A DNA stretch of 64,000 bases, taken from Mesobacillus jeotgali (GTDB taxonomy: Bacteria > Bacillota > Bacilli > Bacillales > Cytobacillaceae). Each line of letters begins with the position of its first letter. Positions within the stretch are counted from its first letter, which is position 1. A program made the position numbers and the translations under genes. Where the stretch lies: contig NZ_FVZC01000009.1 of assembly GCF_900166585.1 (NCBI RefSeq), positions 1,623,444 to 1,687,443 of the forward strand, given 5' to 3'. This document shows, in pieces, positions 50,702 through 60,344 of this stretch. The notes under the pieces are model-generated. The model was not told the origin of the DNA. It ran no database searches and worked only from the letters and a program-made list of their open reading frames with translations.

Positions 50702-51754
50702 ATGTACTTCCATGACAATAAGGCACGTCCACGCCTGATCACTAGAAGTCTTGATCCAGAGAATCAAGAATCACCTATGCATTTTATACCCTTCTTATTA
50801 ACGATTCCCAACACGCTTTTTTTCCGCAGGAATCACTTTCCTTATCCGATTTTAACACCTGATGCATTCTCGTTAAAAATTTCAGGCTCAGTAAATAACC
50901 CTTTTACCATTCCTTACACAGATTTTCTCAAGCTGCCTGCCAAGTCTCAAAAGGTCCTGATTGAATGCTCCGGTAACAAAAGGGCATTTTTTAAGGAGAA
51001 AGTATTCGGAGAACAATGGGAAAACGGAGCATTAAGTGAGGGAGTTTGGAAAGGGGTGCCTCTTAAACACCTGTTAAAGTACACCGGTATAGGTTCAGGT
51101 GTCAAGGAAGTCGTTTTTAGAGGCAGAGATCATGGTATAAAAAATAATGAAAACAGAAATTTTGAAAGAAGCTTGCCAATTAACAAAGCTGTTCAAACCG
51201 ACGTAATGATTGCATATGAATATAATGGGAAACCCCTCTCCCATAAACACGGCTTCCCTTTCAGGGTTATTGTACCTGGCTGGTATGGGATGGCTTCAGT
51301 AAAATGGCTTACCGAAATCATTTTGATTGAGAACAATTTCTCGGGACCTTTCCAGACCGAGGATTATGTATATCATTATAAGGACGGCACTTCAGAACCA
51401 GTTACTGAAAACCATGTGAATTCAACTATCCAGCAGCCTTTGGATAAGCAAATCCTTAAAAGCGGAACCCACTGGATTAAAGGGATAGCCTGGACAGGTT
51501 CTGGCCGCATATCCAAGGTAGAAATCAGCTTTGACAATGGTCAAACCTGGGATTCAGTCAAATATGAAAATGCACCCGCAAAGCACCATACTGTATCCTG
51601 GACGTATCCTAAAGAATTCGAAACCGGTCAAGAATATCACATAACTATCAGAGCAACAGATAGTGAAGGTAACATCCAGCCAGCAGAACCTGTATGGAAT
51701 AGGAAAGGCTATGGCTACAATGCTTCGATGCAGATTACAATTAAAGTAGAGTAA
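50702..51754 (+). CDS. Sulfite-oxidase-like molybdopterin protein
   Basis: 350 residues. The oxidoreductase molybdopterin-binding domain covers about 40-215 with the Mo ligand Cys89 in LIECSGNKR; GFPFRVIVPGWYGMASVKWL is conserved. The C-terminal Mo-cofactor dimerisation domain (about 235-345) has an Ig-like fold (GIAWTGSGRISKVEISFDNG). There is no signal peptide, so it is cytoplasmic or exported by another route. It likely oxidises sulfite. ATG 50702 follows GGGGAGGAAATAAT. Confidence 0.88.
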   Translation: MYFHDNKARPRLITRSLDPENQESPMHFIPFLLTIPNTLFFRRNHFPYPILTPDAFSLKISGSVNNPFTIPYTDFLKLPAKSQKVLIECSGNKRAFFKEKVFGEQWENGALSEGVWKGVPLKHLLKYTGIGSGVKEVVFRGRDHGIKNNENRNFERSLPINKAVQTDVMIAYEYNGKPLSHKHGFPFRVIVPGWYGMASVKWLTEIILIENNFSGPFQTEDYVYHYKDGTSEPVTENHVNSTIQQPLDKQILKSGTHWIKGIAWTGSGRISKVEISFDNGQTWDSVKYENAPAKHHTVSWTYPKEFETGQEYHITIRATDSEGNIQPAEPVWNRKGYGYNASMQITIKVE

Positions 51755-51771
51755 TTTTGCTTCTAATATTA

Positions 51772-51806
51772 AAATTCCCGGAATTCAATGCTCCGGGAAT
51801 CAAAAT
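51772..51806. terminator. Terminator between the sulfite-oxidase-like and GreA-like genes
   Basis: ATTCCCGGA/TCCGGGAAT followed by CAAAATTTTT; serves both convergent genes. Confidence 0.82.
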
Positions 51807-51816
51807 TTTTATAAAA

Positions 51817-52314
51817 TTATTGTCTGGCGTCCTCCCACGATCGATAAAGTCCTAATATCTTGCACTTGATTTCACCTGAGGGAACCGTGAGAATCGTTTC
51901 CTCTCCCACTTTCAAACCTAGCAGTTTTTTGGCTACCGGAGTTTCATAGAAGATCTTGTTTTCTTCAATATTCGATTCTCCAAAACCCACTATTTCATAA
52001 ATTTCCTCTTCCGAAAAATCCGGATACTCAAACATACTTTTTATAATCGAACCAATAGCAACTTCTGTTGTGTTCCGCTCGTTGAACTTTATAAATTCGG
52101 CGGTCTTGAACGTTTGTTCGATTTCTTTCAGGCGATTCTCTAGTATCCGTTCATCTTGCTCTAACTTGTGGAAGTTGGGATTTGCCAGCTTATCATCCCC
52201 GCAAGCATTGTAAGCTAGATTCTTTTCCATACGGACCTGCTTCAATTCAAGTTTCAGACTGGCGATTTGCTGCAGAATCATTTGCTCTCCAGCAGGGGTG
52301 ATTTTAACTGCCAT
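51817..52314 (-). CDS. GreA/GreB-family elongation factor-like protein
   Basis: 165 residues from ATG 52314 (AGGAG upstream). A coiled-coil N-terminal domain (1-80) and an FKBP-like C-terminal domain (VAIGSIIKSM ... KKLLGLKVGEE) give the Gre layout. The tip reads ACGDDKLANPNF (Gly39-Asp40-Asp41) instead of the usual GDL.EN.EY, so only part of the acidic transcript-cleavage pair is kept. It may bind the polymerase channel with altered activity. It overlaps nothing but follows the epimerase gene closely. Confidence 0.8.
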   Translation of the reverse strand: MAVKITPAGEQMILQQIASLKLELKQVRMEKNLAYNACGDDKLANPNFHKLEQDERILENRLKEIEQTFKTAEFIKFNERNTTEVAIGSIIKSMFEYPDFSEEEIYEIVGFGESNIEENKIFYETPVAKKLLGLKVGEETILTVPSGEIKCKILGLYRSWEDARQ

Positions 52315-52345
52315 GTTAATCTCCTTTATACGGATGGTCAGGTGT

Positions 52346-53248
52346 TCATTCGGTAATTTTACCATGAGCGGTTATGTAGTGGTTAATTAATGCATCAAGC
52401 AGTTTATGGAGATCCACAAATTTATAACCCAATCCCACTGCAAGCGAGGTATCAATTGACCATGACCCAGGCAAAGCATACGGTGACATATTATCAGAAT
52501 GACCTGTTTCCTCTATAATTGCTGTTTTTCCTGCCAGCAGTTCGATTTTTTCAATCAATTCCCGCAAGCTAATGTCCCCTGAAGAACCCGGGTTAATTGG
52601 ACCGGAATAATCAGTTTGCCCGATTTTCAGGAGAAAATCAGCTGCTTCCTCAGCATCGATAAAGCTATAGCGCATGTCCGGCGCTGGAATTCCTATTGTT
52701 TGACCTGAAATTATTTTATCAACATGGAACTTCAGTCGTCCTGTATAATCATCTTCTGAGACAACAATCGGAAAGCGGGATGAAACGACTTCGAACTTGC
52801 CCAGCTGATGGAAAACTGCTTCTGATGCCCGCTTTGCCTCTTTATAGCCTTCATATCCAGGGTATTCCCTGCGGCCTTTATATTCAATTGGGAAAGTAAA
52901 TGCATTAAAATTCTCTTCTTTATGTAGTGTCCCGAACTCATAGACAGCCTGGGTAGAAGTAAAAATATAACGACCCACTCTCTCATTCAATACTTCTGAT
53001 GTATCCTTTGCTTCTATTGGCGAAAAACAAGATTGGTCATAAACAAGGTCCCACTCTTTCCCATCAAAAGCTTTTGCCAGCGTCTCTTTCTGTTCCCGAT
53101 CGATCACCAGCCGCTTTACTTTTTCACCAAATGGATCTGTTTTCGTGCCTCTGGTGGCGATTGTTACATCATCGCCATTAGCTATAAGCTTTTCGACTAG
53201 TTTTTTGCCAAAATACTGGGTTCCCCCCAAAACAAGTATTTTTCTCAA
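52346..53248 (-). CDS. NAD-dependent epimerase/reductase family protein (extended SDR)
   Basis: 300 residues. The Rossmann motif is VLGGTQYFGKKL. The catalytic YxxxK is probably in YPGYEGYKEAKRASE. It resembles CSP41-type atypical extended SDRs, some of which bind RNA. Substrate unknown. The TTG start follows AAAGGGGG. Confidence 0.8.
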   Translation of the reverse strand: MRKILVLGGTQYFGKKLVEKLIANGDDVTIATRGTKTDPFGEKVKRLVIDREQKETLAKAFDGKEWDLVYDQSCFSPIEAKDTSEVLNERVGRYIFTSTQAVYEFGTLHKEENFNAFTFPIEYKGRREYPGYEGYKEAKRASEAVFHQLGKFEVVSSRFPIVVSEDDYTGRLKFHVDKIISGQTIGIPAPDMRYSFIDAEEAADFLLKIGQTDYSGPINPGSSGDISLRELIEKIELLAGKTAIIEETGHSDNMSPYALPGSWSIDTSLAVGLGYKFVDLHKLLDALINHYITAHGKITE

Positions 53249-53371
53249 CCAGAATACCCCCTTTTCTCTTTTATTTTTATTCTTCTTTTACAGGGAATTA
53301 TCCTTTATTAAAGATCTTATTGTATTTTGTTACTCATGTTTGGAATATGTACAAAAAAAGCAGCTCTTTTT

Positions 53372-53415
53372 TTTATGCAAAAGCCGGCCCAACAGAGATG
53401 GACCGGCTTTTGCAT
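53372..53415 (-). terminator. Terminator after ku
   Basis: AAAAGCCGG/CCGGCTTTT (53379-53387, 53403-53411), with further inner pairs, followed on the minus strand by an A/T-rich tail. Confidence 0.75.
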
Positions 53416-53433
53416 TTGAAATGTTTATCCTGT

Positions 53434-54288
53434 TTAGGCTTGTTTCTTTTCCTTTGCCTTGGGTTTTGCTGCTGTTTTCTTTTTCTTGGCAGCTGCAGGT
53501 TCTTTCTTTTTTTCCGGCTTAGTCCTGTCGATAGAGGCCTGCAACGCTGCCATAAGATCGGTTACGTTAGATACAGGCTCTTTCTCTGTTGGTGTCACCA
53601 GTTCTTTGCCTGTGCGCTTCGCTTCGATCAGCTCCAGCAGTGCTGTACGGTAATCGTCTTTATATTTTTCAGGTTCAAATTCTGTAGTCAGCTGGTCAAT
53701 AAGCATGATGGCTGTTTCCAGTTCTTTTTCCGTCACCTTGTCTTCAGAAGGAACATTAGGAACATCAACTGTTTTCCGAACTTCATCAGGAAAATGGATG
53801 GTTTCCATGACAAGCGTGTTATCATACACCCGCACTACCGCTAATTGTTCCTTCGCACGGATCATGATTTTAGCGATGCCCACCTTCTGTGACTCCTCCA
53901 GTGCTTTTCTTAATAATGAATAGGCTTTGCCACCGCTCTCATTTGGCGAAATGAAATAACTCCGCTGATAGTAAATGGGATCGATTTCGGACATCTTGAC
54001 AAAATCAATAATTTCGACGGCTTTGTCTTCATTTTCTTTCCGTAATGCTTCAAGATCTTCATCTTCCAAAATGACGAACTTCCCTTTAGTGTACTCATAT
54101 GCTTTAACGATATCTTCATTCTTCACTTCCACATCGCAAACCGGACATGTTTTTTCATATTTAATCGGTGAGTGGCATTCTTTATGAAGAGTTCTCAGCT
54201 TTATGTCTTTATCTTCAGTAGCAGCATGAAGCTTAATGGGTATGTTGACGAGCCCAAAGCTGATGCTCCCCTTCCAAATTGTATGCAT
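53434..54288 (-). CDS. ku: DNA end-binding protein Ku
   Basis: 284 residues from ATG 54288. The bacterial Ku core begins MHTIWKGSISFGLVNIPIKL and has CPVCDVEVKNEDIVKAYEY. The C-terminus is a lysine/alanine-rich tail (AAAKKKKTAAKPKAKEKKQA), which helps DNA binding. It binds double-strand ends as a homodimer and recruits LigD. It is divergent from ligD, 135 bp apart. In B. subtilis the pair is forespore-expressed under SigG; CGTACTA at 54363 is only a weak SigG -10 candidate. Confidence 0.96.
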   Translation of the reverse strand: MHTIWKGSISFGLVNIPIKLHAATEDKDIKLRTLHKECHSPIKYEKTCPVCDVEVKNEDIVKAYEYTKGKFVILEDEDLEALRKENEDKAVEIIDFVKMSEIDPIYYQRSYFISPNESGGKAYSLLRKALEESQKVGIAKIMIRAKEQLAVVRVYDNTLVMETIHFPDEVRKTVDVPNVPSEDKVTEKELETAIMLIDQLTTEFEPEKYKDDYRTALLELIEAKRTGKELVTPTEKEPVSNVTDLMAALQASIDRTKPEKKKEPAAAKKKKTAAKPKAKEKKQA

Positions 54289-54422
54289 GGCGTTCTCCAC
54301 CTTATCGTTTTATTACTAATTTGCTTAAGAATCGATTTATCATGCGTTAAAACTTTTGCCAGCGTACTAGTTTGCTGTGAAACAGGAACAATATAAATAC
54401 GACTGGTGAAAGGAAGGGAATT

Positions 54423-56258
54423 ATGCTGAAACCGATGCTCCCTACACTGGCATTCGAAACGCCACAAGGGAATGACTGGCGTTATGAGATTAAATTTGAT
54501 GGCTTTCGTGCGCTTTTGACATGGGAAACTAAAATTGAACTGACAAGCAGGAATGGAAAACCGCTTCTGCCATTGTTCCCGGAGCTCACTGAATTCCTGA
54601 TGGCAAATAAAGAAAAATTCCTGCCCCATTTACCGCTTACATTTGATGCAGAGCTGGTTTATCTTGAGAATCCCTTTAAAGCAAACTTCGGTGCCATACA
54701 GATTAGGGGAAGAATGAGATCTCAAGAAAGAATTAAATCAGAATCTGCAAGAAATCCTTGCAGGCTTATGGTTTTTGACCTTCTCGAGTTGAAGGGAAAA
54801 AGTTTGAAAGGTGAAAGTTATGATGACAGGCGGGAAAAACTCAGATCCTTGTTCACTGAGCTTGGGTTGCCTGAATCTCCAGATCATCAAAACATGAACC
54901 TTTTACAGCTTGTGCCTAGCGAAACGGACTTGGACAGCCTATGGGAAAAGGTCGTCATTTATGATGGTGAGGGGATTATTGCAAAACAAAAAAACAGTAT
55001 ATGGGAAGAGGGAAAACGTACAGAAACATGGATAAAAACAAAAAACTGGAAATACGTTTCCTGTTTTGTTACTGCTTATGAAAAATCGAATGGTTATTTT
55101 TACATCTCTGTGTTTAAAGGGTCAAAGATACATCAAATCGGACTTGTTATCTTTGGATTTAAACCCGAAGAAAAAAGCGCCCTTCATGAGATCCTCAAGC
55201 AGAATAAAAGCAGTGAAGATCACCAATTCATTTATGTTGCACCTGCGATTTGCTTGGATGTAAAATACCTTGAAATTTATGAGGATCAGCTTCGAGAGCC
55301 TCATTTCCATCAATTCCGATTCGATTTAACACCAACAGCCTGTACGTTTGAAAAATTCGTCTTCCAGCAAAAGAACCTTCCTCTGGATATTGAAATTACG
55401 CATCCTGATAAGCCGCTTTGGGAAGACCCGCAAATCCAGAAGATTGATTATATTCACTATTTGAGAGAAATCTCGCCCTATATGCTCCCTTTTCTTAAGG
55501 ACAGGCTGCTGACCGTCATTCGGTATCCGCATGGTATGTTTGGCGAAGCTTTTTACCAGAAAAATGTTCCAGACTATGCACCGGCATTCGTTGATACTTC
55601 TAAGTCGGAAGGCATTGAATACATAGTCTGCAACAATATGAAAACACTGTTATGGCTGGGTAATCAAATAGCCATTGAATTCCATATACCTTTTGAGACG
55701 ATAGGCAGCAAAGGCCCGGATGAAATTGTCTTTGACCTAGACCCTCCATCCAGAGAATACTTTCATCTGGCAATTAAAGCTGCGATTTACATTAAGGAAG
55801 TACTCGATGAACTGAAGTTGGTCAGTTTCATTAAAACATCCGGCAACAAAGGACTCCAAGTCTATATCCCGCTGCCTTCAAACAGATTCAGCTATGCAGA
55901 TACCCGGTTGTTCACGGCCTTTGTCGCAAACTATCTTGTTTCAAAGGATCCTGAGTCTTTCACAATAGAAAGGATGAAGAAAAACAGGGGCAATAGATTG
56001 TATGTTGATTACATTCAGCATGCTGAGGGCAAAACCATTGTCAGTCCCTATTCTGCACGAGGAAAATCCCACGCTGGAGTGGCAACCCCGCTCTTCTGGG
56101 ATGAAGTAAATGAAGATTTGAACATTAAGGATTTTCACCTTGGGTCCACAATCGAACGTGTGAAAAAGTTAGGATGCCCTTTCCGGTCTTACTTTTCTGC
56201 AAAAGAAGAGCAGGTCTTTGAACCGGTTTTAGAAATATTAAAAAAGAAAAAATCCTGA
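54423..56258 (+). CDS. ligD: ATP-dependent DNA ligase LigD (ligase plus polymerase domains)
   Basis: 611 residues, as in B. subtilis YkoU. The N-terminal ligase domain has the adenylated Lys24 in EIKFDGFRAL, with the OB fold to about 300. The C-terminal primase-type polymerase domain (about 320-600) has VFDLDPPS, the two catalytic Asp residues, and KTSGNKGLQVYIPL. No phosphoesterase domain. It seals Ku-bound double-strand breaks, chiefly in spores. GGAAGGGAATT precedes the ATG. Confidence 0.96.
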   Translation: MLKPMLPTLAFETPQGNDWRYEIKFDGFRALLTWETKIELTSRNGKPLLPLFPELTEFLMANKEKFLPHLPLTFDAELVYLENPFKANFGAIQIRGRMRSQERIKSESARNPCRLMVFDLLELKGKSLKGESYDDRREKLRSLFTELGLPESPDHQNMNLLQLVPSETDLDSLWEKVVIYDGEGIIAKQKNSIWEEGKRTETWIKTKNWKYVSCFVTAYEKSNGYFYISVFKGSKIHQIGLVIFGFKPEEKSALHEILKQNKSSEDHQFIYVAPAICLDVKYLEIYEDQLREPHFHQFRFDLTPTACTFEKFVFQQKNLPLDIEITHPDKPLWEDPQIQKIDYIHYLREISPYMLPFLKDRLLTVIRYPHGMFGEAFYQKNVPDYAPAFVDTSKSEGIEYIVCNNMKTLLWLGNQIAIEFHIPFETIGSKGPDEIVFDLDPPSREYFHLAIKAAIYIKEVLDELKLVSFIKTSGNKGLQVYIPLPSNRFSYADTRLFTAFVANYLVSKDPESFTIERMKKNRGNRLYVDYIQHAEGKTIVSPYSARGKSHAGVATPLFWDEVNEDLNIKDFHLGSTIERVKKLGCPFRSYFSAKEEQVFEPVLEILKKKKS

Positions 56259-56282
56259 ATTCAACCTTCAGGATTTTTTTGT
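56248..56282. terminator. Bidirectional terminator between ligD and dapF
   Basis: AATCCTGAA/TTCAGGATT with A6 and T7 flanks. Confidence 0.88.
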
Positions 56283-56292
56283 ATGCCTACTA

Positions 56293-57273
56293 TTAAAATT
56301 TGGATAGATATTCTTTTGCATGGTCCTGGAGCTTTTCATACTGAATATTTTCATTAAAATCTTCCTGTTCGAGGATCTCAGCCATCATTCCCTTTACAGT
56401 GAAATCAACTTCAATCTGGGCGGAGTAAACGAATGTTGCGTTACCAATGAGATCAATTTTGTAAGTACCTTCTTCTTTGTGGACAGCACACTGGACCATT
56501 CCACCGTTGTTGTATACATTAATCGGCTGATCCATTTCATTTTCATTCATCAGGCATGTAACAAGAGCAGAGGCCGACATTGCTGTACCACAAGCGTTAG
56601 TATATCCTACACCCCGCTCATATGTTCTGACAAAAATACTTCCCTTTTCCAGCAGTCTGATAAAGCTTACATTTACGCCATCAGGAAACAGATCGTTAGG
56701 CTGGTTCACCTTTTCGCTCAGTTCAGTCTGCAACTCGGATTCAAGCTGCTCTTTACTGACTACTGTCGTTAAGTGCGGATTAGGTACAGCCAGCGCGGTA
56801 AAAATCAATTCTTCAGATAATGCTGGGATTTTCTCCTGAAGAAGGGTATCTTGTTCAAGGTTTAATGGCAAATCCTTCAAGTCAAATGTTACCGGTGATA
56901 TTTCCACCTGATAAGTCGGAATATCACTGAAAATCTCTTCATGCTTTTTGACCTTTAAGTTAGCCTTCAGCGTTTCTATGACGGCTTCTTCCACGCCGAG
57001 TTTCTCACAGACATAACGGCCTGCACAGCGAAGACCGTTCCCGCACATTGATGCTTCCGTGCCGTCGGAGTTAAAGATTCGATATTGAGCATCCGCTACC
57101 TTACTTGGGCGGATGAACAGTATTCCATCTGCACCCAAGGATTTTTCCCGGTCACAAAGCGCCAGCGCCAGATCTCGCCTTTTAAAATCGTCAAATTTAT
57201 AATTACGTTCCGTTTCGTCTATAAGTAAAAAATCATTATTTGATCCATGGCATTTGATTAAATCAATTAACAT
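56293..57273 (-). CDS. dapF: Diaminopimelate epimerase, long form
   Basis: 326 residues from ATG 57273 (GGGGGG 7 nt upstream). Catalytic cysteines are Cys77 (SMCGNGLRCAGR) and Cys228 (TNACGTAMSA). It converts LL- to meso-diaminopimelate for lysine and peptidoglycan. Typical DapF proteins have about 275-285 residues; this one has an extra acidic helical tail of about 40 residues. The second motif reads GVGYTNACGTAMS where most have GxGxTxACGTGA. Confidence 0.93.
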   Translation of the reverse strand: MLIDLIKCHGSNNDFLLIDETERNYKFDDFKRRDLALALCDREKSLGADGILFIRPSKVADAQYRIFNSDGTEASMCGNGLRCAGRYVCEKLGVEEAVIETLKANLKVKKHEEIFSDIPTYQVEISPVTFDLKDLPLNLEQDTLLQEKIPALSEELIFTALAVPNPHLTTVVSKEQLESELQTELSEKVNQPNDLFPDGVNVSFIRLLEKGSIFVRTYERGVGYTNACGTAMSASALVTCLMNENEMDQPINVYNNGGMVQCAVHKEEGTYKIDLIGNATFVYSAQIEVDFTVKGMMAEILEQEDFNENIQYEKLQDHAKEYLSKF

Positions 57274-57494
57274 ACATACGCCCCCCAAAATCGTTCGTTA
57301 TATTACAAGATGCCATAATTCGTCGAATTGTTCAATATTGAAGCTGATATGAAATAAAATATTCTCATGCTTTCACCTTTCATCTCTGTTCCCAGTACTC
57401 TCGGACTATGCAGGCGCTCTGCTTTTTTCGTTTTCCCCTCTCCTAGGCCTTTTTCGGGCAATGCAGACATCCTCCTTTTACACCCATTCCTTCT

Positions 57495-57532
57495 TCAAAA
57501 AAAAAGGACCAGCAATAGTCTGCTGATCCTTC
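57495..57532 (-). terminator. Terminator after the Csp gene
   Basis: AAGGA.CAGCA/TGCTG.TCCTT followed on the minus strand by T9. Confidence 0.85.
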
Positions 57533-57542
57533 GTGATGATTA

Positions 57543-57869
57543 TTACGCCATTTTTCTGCATGCTTCTGCACATTTAAAGCAAGCTTCTGCACATTTTTGG
57601 CAATGGTCATGATTGTGCTTTTTGCATTCATTGCCGCAAGCTTCGCATATGTCTGCGCACAGCCCGCAAATCTGGTTTACAAAGTGGCTGTTGGTTTGCA
57701 TCGCGGTTACTGCCATGCCGCAGATCTCAGCACATTCTCTATCCATCCTGATGCACTCGGCCATCATTTTCACATTTTCTTCCTTCAAGCAGGAATCAAA
57801 ACATACATTACAAGCTTCAATACATTCAATACATGCCTGGATACAATCCTGATATTGTTGGTTAACCAT
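57543..57869 (-). CDS. Four-helix-bundle copper-storage protein (Csp, YhjQ-like)
   Basis: 108 residues with about 20 cysteines spaced as CxxxC and CxxxxxxC along four helices (CIQACIECIEACNVC, ICGLCADICEACGNEC, CQKCAEACFKCAEAC). This is the DUF326/Csp3 pattern, in which thiols line a bundle that stores many Cu(I) ions in the cytosol. No signal peptide. Same length as B. subtilis YhjQ. GGAGG precedes the ATG. Confidence 0.92.
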   Translation of the reverse strand: MVNQQYQDCIQACIECIEACNVCFDSCLKEENVKMMAECIRMDRECAEICGMAVTAMQTNSHFVNQICGLCADICEACGNECKKHNHDHCQKCAEACFKCAEACRKMA

Positions 57870-57956
57870 GTTCCAACCTCCTTAAGCTCTCTACTTATCT
57901 GTTATCCTGATATCAATGGGATAAACAACATCTTAGGAATTGGAACATTTTTCATG

Positions 57957-58748
57957 TTAATGATCGTAGTACATATAGCGGCTTGCGAGTGCTGCAAAGA
58001 CTACGAGCCTCTCTTGTTGATTCAAAGAATAGTCAAAGGTCAGAACAGGTATATTCGCATCTTTAAAATAATGAGTCCACTCCAGGGGCATCCAGCCTTT
58101 TTGAAGTCTTGCCGAGAGTTCCCCTTCATCCCTGATTAACTTAAGTTCATGAAACAGCCCAGTAGATTCATCAATTCTCAGTTTTTTCCCATTACCAATA
58201 AAGCCAATACCAATACTCCCCGCCTTCCTCTTACTCGGATAAAATAAACCAATGACATTACCTTTCTGGTCAAACATTTTAAGTCTGTTCCGCTCTTGGA
58301 TCAGACTCGCCTGCATAATCCCTTCTGAATCATAGATTCCCAGCCTCTTCCTGATTCTTTTATCCGCAAAATAGGGGATAAACCAGCGGTATCTCCTAAT
58401 TCTTGTTTCTCTCATTTCTCCGGCAAACATTCCGTCAGGAGTAAAAAAGAGCACTCTTAAAGCTGGTGCAGGAGCAAAAGTGAGAAGAAGGCTGTTAAGC
58501 TCAAACAGCTCTTTATCTTCATAGAGAGGAACCGGGACTGCACTTTCTTCCATCTTATTTTTATATAGGACAAATCCATTGTAATGAACAAGGCTGACTA
58601 GCAAGAAAGGAACAGTTACAAGGAAAAGTGGTAAATTCCATGAAAACGCTAGACTAAAGGATAAAATCACAAGCAGAATTACCGCTGATATAATAGAGCC
58701 ATTTAGATTAGTATTTGCTTTTTGCAGATAAAACTCCTGTATATTCAT
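57957..58748 (-). CDS. Hypothetical membrane protein with large cytoplasmic domain
   Basis: 263 residues. Two transmembrane segments lie at about 18-60, then a beta-rich domain with VLFFTPDGMFAGEM, YDSEGIMQASLI and FDQKGNVIGLFYP, which recalls tubby-like or scramblase repeats. That resemblance is weak. GGAG precedes the ATG. Not linked in an operon. Confidence 0.62.
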   Translation of the reverse strand: MNIQEFYLQKANTNLNGSIISAVILLVILSFSLAFSWNLPLFLVTVPFLLVSLVHYNGFVLYKNKMEESAVPVPLYEDKELFELNSLLLTFAPAPALRVLFFTPDGMFAGEMRETRIRRYRWFIPYFADKRIRKRLGIYDSEGIMQASLIQERNRLKMFDQKGNVIGLFYPSKRKAGSIGIGFIGNGKKLRIDESTGLFHELKLIRDEGELSARLQKGWMPLEWTHYFKDANIPVLTFDYSLNQQERLVVFAALASRYMYYDH

Positions 58749-58887
58749 ATCTCTTATCTCCTTGAAGAAAATCTATTTCGTCATTCTATGTCTATTAATC
58801 AAGGAGACCAATCATGCTAGTTTTTTTGTACTGCCAACTATATTGTAATTAAAGTAGTGAGCAGGCAACGTTAAAAATTTTAGTAGA

Positions 58888-58924
58888 AAAAGATCAGACA
58901 GGGAATCCCTGTCTGATCTAATAA
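58888..58924 (-). terminator. Terminator after the subtilisin gene
   Basis: AGATCAGACAGGGA/TCCCTGTCTGATCT followed on the minus strand by T5. Confidence 0.88.
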
Positions 58925-58926
58925 TC

Positions 58927-60315
58927 TTATTTTAATTTAAGAGCGTTTACAGCGTTAATTAAACCATGTCCAGCATTTTCATCGTAACCTGTCTTGAAAA
59001 CATCTTCAGCAGAATTTTGAATGATTGCTTTGACTTGTGAAGGAGAGAGTTTGTCCTTGCCATGCTTGGCAATGACCACACCTGCAAGAGCAGCAGTTTT
59101 TGGCGCAGCCATTGAAGTACCGGCTTTACCGCCGTAACCGTGGCCAATTACATTTTTATTGGCATCAAATACTGGTACAGTGCTCCAAGCCAGGTAGTTA
59201 TTATCTCTGCCAGCACCGGTCGAAGGATCGTAGTTCGGTCCAAGGTCGCCTCCTGGTGCCATTACGTCAATTTTACCTACACCATAGTTAGAATAGAAAG
59301 CAAGGTTTTTCAAAGCGCCGCCTGCAGATACTCTAATCATTGTCTGGCTGCTTGGACTTCTGTGGGTAGCACCCTTATCATCTCCAGAGATTTTTCCAGG
59401 ACTGCTAATGTCAAGAGCATTATTCCCTGCTGATCCTACAACAGTTACTCCCTTTTGGATTGCGTACTGGATTGCACGATTGAACAATTGCACATCGGCA
59501 ACGATATCCTTCGTCGCATACGCAGGATCCTGGAACCAGTCGTACCCTCCAAGGGACATGTTTACAACATCAACATTGTCATCTGCCGCTGTCATAAGCG
59601 CCTCTGCGATATGGGAGGTTGCAGCTCCTCCAGTCGGACCGAATACTCGGTAAGATGCCACTTTAAGATCCGGACCTACACCAAGAGCTCTTCCTTTTGC
59701 AGCAATAGAACCGGCTACATGCGTGCCATGGCTATTCTGGTCGATTGGATCGTCATAGCCTGGAACGAAGGACTTTCCTCCAGCATAATTATCCTTAAGA
59801 TCCGGATGGTTGTAATCAATTCCGGTGTCGATAACACCAACGACAATATCTTTTCCGTCAACAGATAATCCACTTCCACCTGGAAGGTTCCAGGACTCAC
59901 CATTATTTGTCACCTGCTTAATATCCCACATGTATTTATTGTATATATCAGCGCCCTCAGTACTGTCTTCAGCAGATACAGTTTCTCCTTCAATGGTCTG
60001 TTCGGGATATACCGTACTTTCGACACCCGCCTCTAAAACAAGTGTGGATTTTTTCACCTCGTTCAGAAAGTTGGCATTTGTCGATGTGACCTCTACCGCT
60101 CCGAGCTTGTCCAATTTATCTTCCACCTGGCCGCCAGCTTTTTTAATTGCATCAGCATAACCAGCTGGCAGTCCCTGTTGTTCTTTAAAAATGACAAGGT
60201 ATGTATTTTCGCTATTCGCTTCTGCTTCTCCCTTTCCGACACCTGCATTGAAAATGGTAGCAGCGCCTAATAGAACTGCGAGTGTCCCTGCATAAAGCTT
60301 TTTTCTTGTCGACAT
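58927..60315 (-). CDS. Secreted subtilisin-family serine protease with I9 propeptide
   Basis: 462 residues. Signal peptide about 1-33, inhibitor I9 propeptide about 38-110, then the S8 catalytic domain. The triad is Asp163 (VIDTGIDYNH), His196 (NSHGTHVAGS) and Ser401 (GTSMAAPKTA), with the oxyanion Asn in GSAGNNA. It is exported and self-processed. An AGGAGGGG site and a clear promoter lie upstream. It is related to the intermediate subtilases with a longer catalytic domain than SprE/AprE; substrate range unknown. Confidence 0.94.
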   Translation of the reverse strand: MSTRKKLYAGTLAVLLGAATIFNAGVGKGEAEANSENTYLVIFKEQQGLPAGYADAIKKAGGQVEDKLDKLGAVEVTSTNANFLNEVKKSTLVLEAGVESTVYPEQTIEGETVSAEDSTEGADIYNKYMWDIKQVTNNGESWNLPGGSGLSVDGKDIVVGVIDTGIDYNHPDLKDNYAGGKSFVPGYDDPIDQNSHGTHVAGSIAAKGRALGVGPDLKVASYRVFGPTGGAATSHIAEALMTAADDNVDVVNMSLGGYDWFQDPAYATKDIVADVQLFNRAIQYAIQKGVTVVGSAGNNALDISSPGKISGDDKGATHRSPSSQTMIRVSAGGALKNLAFYSNYGVGKIDVMAPGGDLGPNYDPSTGAGRDNNYLAWSTVPVFDANKNVIGHGYGGKAGTSMAAPKTAALAGVVIAKHGKDKLSPSQVKAIIQNSAEDVFKTGYDENAGHGLINAVNALKLK

Positions 60316-60344
60316 AGTACCCCTCCTAATTTATCTTAATTTTC

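Noticed and set aside
54301-54422. SigG promoters between ku and ligD
   Set aside because: CGTACTA near 54363 resembles a SigG -10 but no matching -35 sits at the right distance; too weak to list as a feature.
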